The position numbers were made by a program, and so were the translations under genes. Source: CAZQVN01 sp964596775 (GTDB taxonomy: Bacteria; Eisenbacteria; RBG-16-71-46; JABDJR01; JAWXBZ01). From it: a DNA stretch of 64,000 nucleotides. The notes beneath the pieces were generated by a model. The model saw nothing but the letters and a program-made list of their open reading frames with translations, had not been told where the DNA came from and did not search any database. Below are positions 8,420 to 17,130 of the stretch, piece by piece. How positions within the stretch are numbered: position 1 is the first letter of the stretch; each line of letters opens with the position of its first letter. Where the stretch lies: contig CAZQVN010000005.1 of assembly GCA_964596775.1 (NCBI GenBank), forward strand, positions 62,001-126,000, in the 5' to 3' direction.

Positions 8420-9601
8420 ATGGTCCATCCGTTCCTGCGTCGCGGCTTGAGCGTTCTCTTCGCCGCATCTCTCGTCTTTTCCGCCGGCTGCTCCGGCGGC
8501 GGCGGCGACAAGGCGAAAACCGACGGCGCCAAGAAGGCCGAGACCGGCCCGATCAAGGTCGGCTCCTTCCTTTCGATGACCGGCGGAACCGCCACGTTCG
8601 GCCAGTCGTGCGGCAACGGCATCAAGCTCGCCATCGAGGAGATCAACGCGCAGGGCGGCGTCCTCGGGCGCCAGGTGGAACTGATCCTGGAGGATGACCG
8701 GTCGCTGGCGCAGGAGGCCAAGACGGCCGCCGTCAAGCTGATCCAGCAGGACAAGGTCGTGGCGCTGCTTGGCGAGGTGGCCTCGTCCTCCTCGCTTGCC
8801 GCCGCGCCCGACGCGCAGCGCGCCGGCGTCCCGATGATCTCCCCGGCGTCCACGAACCCCAAGGTGACGGAAACCGGCGACTACATCTTCCGCGTCTGCT
8901 TCATCGACCCGTTCCAGGGGCAGGTGATGGCCAAGTTCGCGATCAATACGCTCCAGGCGAAGAGCGCCGCGGTGTTCACCGACGTCAAGTCCGACTACTC
9001 GGTCGGCCTGGCCCAGTACTTCAAGAACACGTTCGCGGAGATGGGGGGCTCGATCGTCAGCGAGGAGTCGTTCGCCCAGGGCGACATCGACTTCAAGGCC
9101 CAGCTCACGTCGATCAAGTCGAAGAACCCCGACGTGATCTTCATCCCCGGCTACTACACCGAGGTGGGGCAGATCGCGCGCCAGGCCCGTGAACTCGGCA
9201 TCACCGCCAAGTTCCTGGGCGGTGACGGCTGGGACAGCCCGGAAACCGCGCAGATCGGCGGCGCTGCCGTCGAGGGGGCCTACTTCTCGAACCATTACTC
9301 GGCCGAGGATCCGAACCCCGTCGTCCAGAACTACGTGGCAAAGTTCAAGGCCAAGTACAACGCCGAGCCGGACGGCATGGGCGTGCTCGGCTACGACGCG
9401 GCCAACGTGCTGTTCGACGCCATGAAGCGCGCGGGCACGACGGACGGCCCGGCGCTCCGCGACGCCATCGCGGCCACGAAGGGTTTCGAAGGCGTGTCGG
9501 GCATCATCAACATCGACGAAAACCGCAACGCGGTGAAGTCGGCGGTGGTGCTCGAGATCAGCGGCGGAAAGTACAAGTACACGGAAACCATCGCCCCGTG
9601 A
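8420..9601 (+). CDS. livJ: Branched-chain amino-acid ABC transporter substrate-binding lipoprotein
   Basis: The 393-residue product has a signal peptide ending in a lipobox (VFSAGC), then a Gly/Lys linker and a type I periplasmic-binding fold. The mature part opens IKVGSFLSMTGG and includes GIKLAIEEINAQGGVLGR and a SPASTNP ligand-site motif, all typical of the LivJ/LivK family. GGGGGAG lies eight bases upstream of the ATG. It is the first gene of a five-gene operon in the order livJ-livH-livM-livG-livF, so it should capture branched-chain amino acids or related ligands and pass them to LivHM. The lipid anchor is common in lineages where binding proteins stay membrane-tethered. Exact ligand specificity cannot be read from sequence. 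Confidence 0.92.
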   Translation: MVHPFLRRGLSVLFAASLVFSAGCSGGGGDKAKTDGAKKAETGPIKVGSFLSMTGGTATFGQSCGNGIKLAIEEINAQGGVLGRQVELILEDDRSLAQEAKTAAVKLIQQDKVVALLGEVASSSSLAAAPDAQRAGVPMISPASTNPKVTETGDYIFRVCFIDPFQGQVMAKFAINTLQAKSAAVFTDVKSDYSVGLAQYFKNTFAEMGGSIVSEESFAQGDIDFKAQLTSIKSKNPDVIFIPGYYTEVGQIARQARELGITAKFLGGDGWDSPETAQIGGAAVEGAYFSNHYSAEDPNPVVQNYVAKFKAKYNAEPDGMGVLGYDAANVLFDAMKRAGTTDGPALRDAIAATKGFEGVSGIINIDENRNAVKSAVVLEISGGKYKYTETIAP

Positions 9602-9620
9602 TGCGCGGGCCGTCCCACGC

Positions 9621-10523
9621 ATGAACGAGCTCCTCCAGCAGATCATCAACGGTGTGGCCTGGGGCAGCATCTACGCCCTGATCGCGCTCGGCTACACGAT
9701 GGTGTACGGCGTGCTGCGCCTCATCAACTTCGCGCATGGCGACGTGTACATGGTCGGCGCCATGGCCGGCTTCTACATCACGCGCTGGCTCGGCTGGGGG
9801 CAGGAACCGAGCACGCTGCACTTCGTGGTGATCCTGCTGGCCGCGATGATGATCTGCGCGATCGTCGGCTTCATCATCGAGCGCGCCGCCTACCGGCCGC
9901 TTCGCAAACGTTCGCGGCTCACCGCGCTGATCACCGCCATTGGCGTGTCGCTGCTGCTGGAAAACGGCGGCCAGGTCGTGTTCGGCGCCAACCCCAAGTT
10001 CTTCCCCACGCTGATCCAGAACGTGCCGGTCGTCAACATGCCGAACCTGGTCATCACGAACATCCAGGTCATCATCCTGGTGACGACGATCGTGTTGATG
10101 ATCGCCCTCCAGTACTGGGTGTTCCGCACGAAGATGGGGCGGGCGATGCGCGCGGTGGCGTTCAACCACGACGCGGCCCGCCTCATGGGCATCGACATCA
10201 ACACGGTCATCTCGGTGACGTTCATCGTCGGCTCGATGCTCGCCGCCGCCGCCGGGATCCTCGTTTCGATTTCCAACCCGAAGATCGATCCGATCATGGG
10301 GCTGATTCCGGGCCTCAAGGCGTTCGTGGCCGCGGTCCTCGGGGGGATCGGGAACATTCCGGGGGCGATGCTCGGGGGGCTGATCCTCGGCGTGGCGGAG
10401 ACGCTCGTGTCGGGGTACATCTCGTCCACGTACCGGGATGCGATCGCGTTCATATTGTTGATTGTGATATTGCTCTTCCGGCCGGCCGGATTGCTCGGAA
10501 AAGCAGTGGCGGAGAAGGTTTAG
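9621..10523 (+). CDS. livH: Branched-chain amino-acid ABC transporter permease LivH
   Basis: The 300-residue inner-membrane protein starts 19 bases after livJ. It opens LLQQIINGVAWGSIYALIAL and TMVYGVLRLINFAHGDVYM, the characteristic LivH start, and has about eight hydrophobic segments. The LKAFVAAVLGGIGNIPGAMLGG stretch near the C-terminus is the conserved coupling loop for the ATPases. It pairs with LivM to form the transport channel. Length and motifs match the family throughout, with no sign of damage. Confidence 0.95.
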   Translation: MNELLQQIINGVAWGSIYALIALGYTMVYGVLRLINFAHGDVYMVGAMAGFYITRWLGWGQEPSTLHFVVILLAAMMICAIVGFIIERAAYRPLRKRSRLTALITAIGVSLLLENGGQVVFGANPKFFPTLIQNVPVVNMPNLVITNIQVIILVTTIVLMIALQYWVFRTKMGRAMRAVAFNHDAARLMGIDINTVISVTFIVGSMLAAAAGILVSISNPKIDPIMGLIPGLKAFVAAVLGGIGNIPGAMLGGLILGVAETLVSGYISSTYRDAIAFILLIVILLFRPAGLLGKAVAEKV

Positions 10524-10526
10524 CTC

Positions 10527-11591
10527 ATGTCGGAAGCCCTGGCACGCGGCCGGAAGAGCTTTTCCCGGAACCTGTTGATTGCCGCCGGAACGCTGGCAAC
10601 CCTGTTCGTGATGAATTACTTCATCACGAACTACCTGGGCGCTTACTACGCCCGCATCCTGATCCTCTCCGGCATCTACATCACGATGGCGGTGAGCCTG
10701 AACCTGATCAACGGCTACACCGGCCAGTTCTCGATCGGCCACGCCGGCTTCATGGCCATCGGCGCCTACACGAGCGCCGCGCTCTCCTACTACTTCGGCA
10801 ATCTCGGCCAGCCCGGTCGTGACGGCGTCATGAGCTTCCTCGTGCACACGATCCATCTCCCGGAAGGGGTGGCCGCGGTGATCTTCTTCGCCGGCGTCGC
10901 CTACCTCGGCGGCATCGCGGCGAGCCTGGCCGGCCTGCTCATCGGCCTCCCCACGCTCAGGCTCAAGGGGGACTACCTGGCCATCGCCACGCTCGGCTTC
11001 GGCGAGATCATCCGGGTCGTGATCCTGAACATGGAGTTCCTCGGCGGCGCCCGCGGCCTCACCGACATCCCGGGGACGGGGGCCAAACACTCCGTCTTCG
11101 AGAACCCGTTCATCTGGGTGGCGGCCACCGCGATCATCACGATCGTGGTCAGCCGCAACATGGTGGAGTCGACCCGCGGCCGCGCGTTCCTGGCCGTGCG
11201 CGACGACGAGGTGGCCGCCGAGTCGGTCGGCATCTCCACGACCCGCTACAAGGTGACGGCGTTCGTGGTCAGCGCGTTCTTCGCCGGCGTCGCCGGAGCG
11301 CTGATCGCGCACTACGATTCCTACCTGAGCCCGGAAAACTTCAACTTCATGAAGTCGATCGAGATCGTGGTGATGGTCGTCCTCGGCGGCATGGGGAGCC
11401 TCACCGGCGTGACGCTGGCCGCGGTCATCCTCACGGTGATGCCGGAATTCCTCCGCGCCTCGGGACAGCTCCGCATGGTCATCTACTCGCTGCTGCTGAT
11501 CGTGCTGATGATCGTCCGCCCGCAGGGGCTGATGGGCAGCCGCACCGTCAAGTCGAAGCACCGGAAGAAAAAGGCGGAGGCCGCGACATGA
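10527..11591 (+). CDS. livM: Branched-chain amino-acid ABC transporter permease LivM
   Basis: The 354-residue permease begins three bases after the livH stop. It carries the family segments NLINGYTGQFSIGHAGFMAIG, LKGDYLAIATLGFGEIIR and the late coupling stretch VVLGGMGSLTGVTLAA, within about nine membrane spans. The tail is basic (KSKHRKKKAEA) and cytoplasmic. The stop overlaps the livG start as ATGA. It forms the second half of the LivHM channel. Confidence 0.95.
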   Translation: MSEALARGRKSFSRNLLIAAGTLATLFVMNYFITNYLGAYYARILILSGIYITMAVSLNLINGYTGQFSIGHAGFMAIGAYTSAALSYYFGNLGQPGRDGVMSFLVHTIHLPEGVAAVIFFAGVAYLGGIAASLAGLLIGLPTLRLKGDYLAIATLGFGEIIRVVILNMEFLGGARGLTDIPGTGAKHSVFENPFIWVAATAIITIVVSRNMVESTRGRAFLAVRDDEVAAESVGISTTRYKVTAFVVSAFFAGVAGALIAHYDSYLSPENFNFMKSIEIVVMVVLGGMGSLTGVTLAAVILTVMPEFLRASGQLRMVIYSLLLIVLMIVRPQGLMGSRTVKSKHRKKKAEAAT

Positions 11592-12570
11592 CCGAACCCC
11601 GCCGCGAAATCCTGGCGCTCAGGAACCTCGGCATCCGCTTCGGGGGACTCAAGGCCGTGGACGCGCTCGACCTGACGATCCACGAGGGGGAGCTGATCGG
11701 CCTGATCGGCCCGAACGGCGCCGGCAAGACCACGGTGTTCAACATGGTGACGGGCGTCTTCCCGCCGACGACCGGCGAGGTGATCTTCGAGGGGAAGCCG
11801 ATCCATGGTCACAAGTGCAGCGAAATCTGCTGCAAGGGGATCGCCCGGACGTTCCAGAACATCCGCCTGTTCGGCAGCCTCACCGTCTACGAAAACGTCC
11901 GCACCGCGCTCCACACCCACTGCAAGTCGAGCCTGATCTCGGCCGCGCTCCGCCTGCCGCACTTCTGCGCGGAGGAGGAGGAACTGGCCACCGAAACGGA
12001 ACGCCTCCTCGAGATCATGGAGCTGACCGACGTCTGCGACGAGATGGCCAAAAGCCTCCCCTACGGNNNNNNNNNNNNNNNNNNNNNNNNNNNNNNNNNN
12101 NNNNNNNNNNNNNNNNNNNNNNNNNNNNNNNNNNNNNNNNNNNNNNNNNNNNNNNNNNNNNNNNNNAGATCATGGAGCTGACCGACGTCTGCGACGAGAT
12201 GGCCAAAAGCCTCCCCTACGGTGACCAGCGCCGCCTGGAGATCGCCCGGGCCCTGGCCACGAAGCCCACGCTCCTCCTGCTCGACGAACCCGCCGCCGGC
12301 ATGAACCCGTCGGAAAAAACCGACCTCCTGAAGCTGATCCAGCAGATCCGCCCCGAGTTCCAGGTGACGATCCTGATGATCGAGCACGACATGCGTTTCG
12401 TGATGTCGATCTGTGAACGGATCGCGGTCCTGGATCATGGCGTGAAGATCGCCGAGGGGACGCCGGCGGAGATCCGGAGCAACCCGAAGGTGATCGAAGC
12501 GTACCTGGGCGAGGACGCGGCCCACCACGGCGCGCCCGCCGGTGATTCCGGCGGGGGAGGTGGCCGGTGA
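11588..12570 (+). CDS. livG: Branched-chain amino-acid ABC transporter ATPase LivG (interrupted by an assembly gap)
   Basis: This ATPase powers LivHM. As written it is split by 100 Ns, but removing the Ns and one 55-bp copy restores one frame of 275 residues, a normal LivG length. Walker A is GPNGAGKT at residues 41-48. After the join the signature region reads YGDQRRLEIARAL and Walker B reads LLLLDEPAAGMNP. EGTPAEIRSNPKVIEAYLGE near the C-terminus is typical of LivG. The start overlaps the livM stop (ATGA) and the stop overlaps the livF GTG start. The gene should be treated as intact and not as a pseudogene. Confidence 0.92.
12012..12221. other. Assembly gap scar 2 inside livG (100 Ns flanked by an exact 55-bp duplication)
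   Basis: Bases 12012-12066 equal 12167-12221, and 12067-12166 are Ns. The total of 155 extra bases is not a multiple of three, which explains why livG appears broken in the raw sequence. Confidence 0.95.
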
Positions 12571-13304
12571 GTGCGACCCCGCTGCTCGAGATCAAGGATC
12601 TGGCCGTAGCCTACGGCGGCATCCAGGCGCTGCGCGGCGTCAGCCTGCACATCGACCAGGGCGAAGTGGTGACGCTGATCGGCGCCAACGGGGCGGGGAA
12701 GACGACGCTGTTGCGGACGATCTCCGGGCTGGTCAAGGCGGCGGGGGGGGAGATTCTGTTCCGGCCCCCGGGACGGGGCGCTCCGGTCGACCTGCTCAAG
12801 GAGCAGCCGCACAAGGTTGTGGCGCACGGGATTTCGCATTCGCCCGAAGGGCGGATCGTGTTCGCGAATATTTCGGTAAAGGAAAATTTATTGCTCGGCG
12901 CGTACCTGCGGAAGGACAAACCGGGAATCGCCGCCGATCTCGAAAAAATGTACTTATTGTTTCCCCGGCTGAAGGAACGCCAGAACCAGTCCGCCGGAAC
13001 GTTGTCCGGCGGGGAACAGCAGATGCTGGCAATCGCCCGGGCGTTGATGGCCCGGCCGCATGTGTTGTTGATGGATGAACCGTCGCTGGGCCTGGCCCCG
13101 TTGCTGGTCCAGGATATTTTCAAAACCATCCGCGAGATCAACGCGGAGGGAATGACGATTTTGTTGGTGGAGCAGAATGCTCATATGGCATTGTCTGTGG
13201 CGAACCGCGGGTATGTGCTGGAGACCGGAGAGATTGTGCTGAAGGGCCCGGCGGGGGAGTTGGCGGAGGATGAAGAGGTGAAGAGGGCGTATTTGGGGCA
13301 TTGA
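12567..13304 (+). CDS. livF: Branched-chain amino-acid ABC transporter ATPase LivF
   Basis: The 245-residue ATPase starts with GTG overlapping the livG stop (GTGA), preceded by GGGGGAGG. It has Walker A GANGAGKTT, signature LSGGEQQMLAIARALM, Walker B VLLMDEPSLGLAP and the LivF-typical H-loop region ILLVEQNAH. It ends with EEVKRAYLGH, the usual LivF tail. With LivG it forms the heterodimeric motor. No strong terminator was found in the 114 bases before the restriction locus, so some read-through into hsdM is possible. Confidence 0.94.
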   Translation: MSATPLLEIKDLAVAYGGIQALRGVSLHIDQGEVVTLIGANGAGKTTLLRTISGLVKAAGGEILFRPPGRGAPVDLLKEQPHKVVAHGISHSPEGRIVFANISVKENLLLGAYLRKDKPGIAADLEKMYLLFPRLKERQNQSAGTLSGGEQQMLAIARALMARPHVLLMDEPSLGLAPLLVQDIFKTIREINAEGMTILLVEQNAHMALSVANRGYVLETGEIVLKGPAGELAEDEEVKRAYLGH

Positions 13305-13418
13305 GGTGAGTTGGGCGGGGACTGATCGATTGGCCCAGAATACAGTGCGTAGTCTTCTTGATACTCATGGAATTGTGAACACACTACTCCGACTGTCAAC
13401 CGCGTTGAGGCGAGGCAC

Positions 13419-14972
13419 ATGATCACCGGCGACATCCGAAGTCAAATCGACCGCATCTGGGACTCCTTCTGGTCCGGTGGCATCTCGAACCCGCTGGAGG
13501 TCATCGAGCAGATCACTTACCTGCTCTTCCTCCGGCGTCTCGACGACATGCACACGCTGGAGGAGAACAAGGCCAACCGGCTCAAGAAGCCGATGGAGCG
13601 GCGGGTCTTCCCGGAAGGCAAGGACGCCAGGGGTCGGCCCTACGAGGACCTCCGCTGGTCGCGCTTCAAGCACCTTGCCCCGGCGGAGATGTTCTCGGTG
13701 GTCGGGGAACACGTCTTCCCCTATCTGCGCACCGACCTCGCCCGGCAGCTGGGCAACGGCGACTCCACCTACGCGCACCACATGAAGGACGCGCGCTTCA
13801 CCATTCCGACGCCGGCGCTGCTGGCCAAGGTGGTGGACTTGCTAGACAAGGTACCGATGGAGGAACGCGACACCAAGGGCGACGTCTACGAGTACATGCT
13901 CGGCAAGATTGCCACCGCCGGGCAGAACGGGCAGTTCCGCACGCCACGCCACATCATCCGGCTGATGGTGGAGCTGACTGCGCCCCAGCCCACCGACGTC
14001 ATCTGCGATCCGGCATGCGGCACGGCGGGCTTCCTGGTCGCGGCGGGGGAGTACCTGCGCGAGCGCCACCCGAACCTGCTGCACGACGCGAAGCTGCGCG
14101 AGCACTTCCATCACGGCCTGTTCCACGGCTTCGACTTCGACAACACCATGCTGCGCATCGGCAGCATGAACATGCTGTTGCACGGCGTGGAGAATCCGGA
14201 TATCCGCTACCGCGACTCGCTGGCGCAAGAGCATTTGGGCGAGGAAGAGAAGTACACGCTGGTGCTGGCGAATCCGCCCTTCGCCGGCAGCCTTGACTAC
14301 GAGAACACCGCCAAGGACCTGTTGCAGATCGTCAAGACGAAGAAGACCGAGCTTCTTTTCCTCGCGCTCTTCTTGCGGCTCTTGAAGCCAGGCGGACGGG
14401 CGGCGGTGATTGTGCCCGACGGTGTGCTGTTCGGCTCCAGCAAGGCGCACAAGGAGCTGCGCCGCATCCTGGTGGAGGATCAGAAGCTCGATGCCGTGGT
14501 GTCGCTGCCTGGCGGCGCGTTCAAGCCCTACGCGGGCGTCTCCACCGCGACCCTGCTCTTCACCAAGACCAACTCCGGTGGCACCGACTACGTCTGGTTC
14601 TACGACGTCACGGCCGACGGCTGGAGCCTCGACGACAAGCGCACACCGCTGCTCTCAGAGGGCAAGCTCGGTGCCGTGCCCCGTACCGCGCTCGGCGCGG
14701 ACGAGCACGTGAAGAACAACCTGCCCGATGTGCTCGCGCGCTGGGGCGAGCGTGACGGCAGCGAGCGCGGTCGCCCGCGCACCGCGCAGAGTTTCTGCGT
14801 GCCCAAGGCCGACATCGCGGCGCAGGGCTACGACCTCTCGCTCAACCGCTACAAGGAAGTGGTGCACGAGGCGATCGAGCACCGGCCGCCCAAGGACATT
14901 CTTGCCGAGCTGGCGAAGCTGGAGGAGGAGATTCAGCGGGGGATGAAGGAGCTGGAGGGGATGCTGGGATGA
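13419..14972 (+). CDS. hsdM: Type I restriction-modification DNA methyltransferase subunit HsdM
   Basis: This 517-residue N6-adenine methyltransferase modifies the host copy of the target chosen by HsdS. The N-terminal helical domain (IWDSFWSGGISNPLEVIEQI and LLFLRRLDD) is typical of HsdM. The SAM-binding motif DPACGTAGF is at residues 197-205 and the catalytic NPPF at 285-288. The C-terminal part has the usual DLSLNRYKEV segment that contacts HsdS. The stop overlaps the hsdS start (ATGA). It opens a four-gene restriction locus placed directly after the liv operon. Confidence 0.95.
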   Translation: MITGDIRSQIDRIWDSFWSGGISNPLEVIEQITYLLFLRRLDDMHTLEENKANRLKKPMERRVFPEGKDARGRPYEDLRWSRFKHLAPAEMFSVVGEHVFPYLRTDLARQLGNGDSTYAHHMKDARFTIPTPALLAKVVDLLDKVPMEERDTKGDVYEYMLGKIATAGQNGQFRTPRHIIRLMVELTAPQPTDVICDPACGTAGFLVAAGEYLRERHPNLLHDAKLREHFHHGLFHGFDFDNTMLRIGSMNMLLHGVENPDIRYRDSLAQEHLGEEEKYTLVLANPPFAGSLDYENTAKDLLQIVKTKKTELLFLALFLRLLKPGGRAAVIVPDGVLFGSSKAHKELRRILVEDQKLDAVVSLPGGAFKPYAGVSTATLLFTKTNSGGTDYVWFYDVTADGWSLDDKRTPLLSEGKLGAVPRTALGADEHVKNNLPDVLARWGERDGSERGRPRTAQSFCVPKADIAAQGYDLSLNRYKEVVHEAIEHRPPKDILAELAKLEEEIQRGMKELEGMLG

Positions 14973-16144
14973 GCCCTGTCCCTTCGTCCGCTATCGGAGA
15001 CATCGTGGCCCAAGTCTCGTCTTGGACACCCGAGCGCGACGATCCGGACGGTGCGTTCATTTACGTCGACCTGAGCGCCGTGGACCAGGATTCAAAGCTG
15101 ATCGCAAGTCCTCGCCGCCTTGCGTGCACGGATGCTCCGAGTCGAGCCCGCCAAGTCATACGATCCGGTGACGTTCTCGTGTCAACCGTACGACCAAACT
15201 TAAATGCGGTCGCGCGTGTGCCTGCCGAACTGGATGGCGCCACGGCTTCGACCGGGTTTTGTGTCCTGCGTCCACGCTCCGAGATAGCGGACGGTGCCTA
15301 CCTGTTCCATTGGGTGCGTTCGCCTCGTTTCGTTGGTGAGATGGTCAGAAGGTCGACGGGCGCGAGCTACCCCGCGGTCAGCGATCGAATAGTCTACGAG
15401 TCAAAGATTCCCCTCCCACCTCTCCCCGAGCAGCGGCGGATTGCGGAGATCTTGGACACGGCGGACGCACTGCGGGCCAAGCGCCGCGCCGCCCTCGCCC
15501 AACTCGACACTTTCATCCAATCCATCTTTCTCGACATGTTCGGCGACCCCGCCACGAATCCGAAGGGGTGGCCGGTGGAGCGGATGGAGGATGTTTCGGA
15601 GATCGTCTCAGGCGCCACACCGCGAACTGACAATCCGGAGTTATGGGATGGGACGATCAACTGGGTTACACCGAAGGAACTCAGCAACCTGCCGAGTATC
15701 TATCTCGGCGAGACTGAGCGGCGGATTACCGAAGCGGGCCTGCGATCTTGTGCGGCGACAATACTCCCGGTTGGTGCCGTACTGTTCAGCTCGCGTGCGC
15801 CGATAGGTCACACAGCGATCTGTTCGGCGCCAATGGCAACTAACCAGGGTTTCAAGAGCTTCATCCCCGCGCCGGAATGTCTCGACTCCCATTTTCTGCT
15901 GTACTGGCTGAGACTGCGGCGGCGGTACCTCGAAAGCTTGGGCACCGGCGCGACATTCAAGGAAGTATCCAAGGCCGTGGTGGCGCGTATCGAGATCGCC
16001 GTTCCTCCACTTGATCTCCAAAAGAGCTTCTGGGAGCGATCGGTCCAACTCGAGTCTCTCCGCGGCCACGGCCGTAAAGAACTCGGGGTGCTCAGTGACC
16101 TGTTCAATGCGCTTCAACAACGCGCCTTTCGGGGAAATCTGTAG
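14969..16144 (+). CDS. hsdS: Type I restriction-modification specificity subunit HsdS
   Basis: The 391-residue subunit carries two target-recognition domains, at about residues 5-145 and 190-345. They are separated by the conserved helical spacer (PLPPLPEQRRIAEILDTADAL), and a matching helix follows the second domain (VPPLDLQKSFWE). Each half reads one part of a bipartite DNA target. The gene is full length with no frameshift. Its base composition is less GC-rich than that of hsdM, as is usual for recognition domains that swap between strains. The recognition sequence cannot be predicted here. Confidence 0.93.
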   Translation: MSPVPSSAIGDIVAQVSSWTPERDDPDGAFIYVDLSAVDQDSKLIASPRRLACTDAPSRARQVIRSGDVLVSTVRPNLNAVARVPAELDGATASTGFCVLRPRSEIADGAYLFHWVRSPRFVGEMVRRSTGASYPAVSDRIVYESKIPLPPLPEQRRIAEILDTADALRAKRRAALAQLDTFIQSIFLDMFGDPATNPKGWPVERMEDVSEIVSGATPRTDNPELWDGTINWVTPKELSNLPSIYLGETERRITEAGLRSCAATILPVGAVLFSSRAPIGHTAICSAPMATNQGFKSFIPAPECLDSHFLLYWLRLRRRYLESLGTGATFKEVSKAVVARIEIAVPPLDLQKSFWERSVQLESLRGHGRKELGVLSDLFNALQQRAFRGNL

Positions 16145-16146
16145 CC

Positions 16147-17130
16147 ATGCGCGGGGAATTCCTCGGCGTATGGTCGGAGACGTGGCGGGAGATCTGGTCG
16201 CCGCTTATCGATCAGCCTCTTGGCGAAGACGGCGGGGGCGTGCTGGAGGACATCTTCTGCGAGCTGTATCGGGAGCTTGCTAAGGCGCTCAGAACCCCGC
16301 CGTCGGTCGAGGAGTTGGCCGACGTCATCGACAACCCTGCCCAGAGCCGTGAGGCATTCGAGCACACGCGCGCGGAGGACCTCGCGGGAGAGCGTGCGCT
16401 CGTCGGCTTCTTCGAAGCCGTACACAGCACGCTGGAGGAGTTTGATGAGGCGGCCGCGGATGCCTTCACCAATCGCTACTTCAACCTGCTTGCGGCGTTC
16501 ATCGAGAAGTTCAGCCTGCGCTACGACCTGCGGAGGCCGTGCGTCCTTTGCCCGACGCTCCCAGGGATCTTCACCAATCTTGTGCAGTCCCTTAGCAGAC
16601 TCGGTGATACGGACGCGAACGTCGCGAGAAGAATGCGGGACTTTAAGGAAACGCTTCAAGATCTGCGATTAGGCCCCACCGAAGCCAGGATCGGGAACTG
16701 CGTCTCCAAGCAGGTTATGCTGTTGGAGGCGATAGCTAGCGCAGGTGGTGCATCTGGAACTGATCTCGCTGACCTTTGTAAGGCCGTCAAGGATTGGCCG
16801 CATCCCGCAGTGCGAACAGCACTCCTGAACCTCTATGGCTTCACGTCAGACTTCCCGGGCCTGCGGCATGGGACTCCTTCCAAGGGAATGGCGCGGGACC
16901 TGGACATGCGGGACCTGGTGGCGACATCGATTCTGCTTACAGGCTTTACGCCCCATCTGACTCCCCAGCTAAGTGGCGAAGCGATTTACGGTGGCAGTAC
17001 AACGGGAGTATCGTTTGCCGGCCCCGTTCAGCTGCTTCCAATGCCTGCCAGCGCAGCTGCTGTAGACAACGGTCGAGCACGCGGAGGTTTTCGACGAGTC
17101 CTCGATCGCATCCTGCGGCGTGGCACATGA
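16147..17130 (+). CDS. Abortive-infection/HEPN-like protein embedded in the type I locus
   Basis: The 327-residue protein starts two bases after hsdS and its stop overlaps the hsdR start (ATGA), so it is translated as part of the restriction operon. No signal peptide or membrane span is seen. The first 200 residues are helical and contain CVLCPTLPG. Residues 229-242 (LYGFTSDFPGLRHG) and the following helix, RDLVATSILLTGF, resemble the C-terminal segment found in abortive-infection family proteins (AbiJ-type and related HEPN-like tails, usually LYGYTSD-xx-GIRH). That similarity is from memory of the family and is modest. A companion effector that acts when restriction fails is the most attractive reading; a structural role in the Hsd complex is the alternative. 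Confidence 0.5.
   Translation: MRGEFLGVWSETWREIWSPLIDQPLGEDGGGVLEDIFCELYRELAKALRTPPSVEELADVIDNPAQSREAFEHTRAEDLAGERALVGFFEAVHSTLEEFDEAAADAFTNRYFNLLAAFIEKFSLRYDLRRPCVLCPTLPGIFTNLVQSLSRLGDTDANVARRMRDFKETLQDLRLGPTEARIGNCVSKQVMLLEAIASAGGASGTDLADLCKAVKDWPHPAVRTALLNLYGFTSDFPGLRHGTPSKGMARDLDMRDLVATSILLTGFTPHLTPQLSGEAIYGGSTTGVSFAGPVQLLPMPASAAAVDNGRARGGFRRVLDRILRRGT

Noticed and set aside
9558..11561. A 667-codon open frame on the minus strand across livH and livM
   Set aside because: It is antisense to two clear permease genes, is rich in His, Asp and Arg as expected for a GC-rich shadow, and has no family motif.
16794..17126. Extension of hsdR upstream of 17127
   Set aside because: It would run through the end of the 327-residue gene in another frame and does not match HsdR; the ATGA start at 17127 is better.
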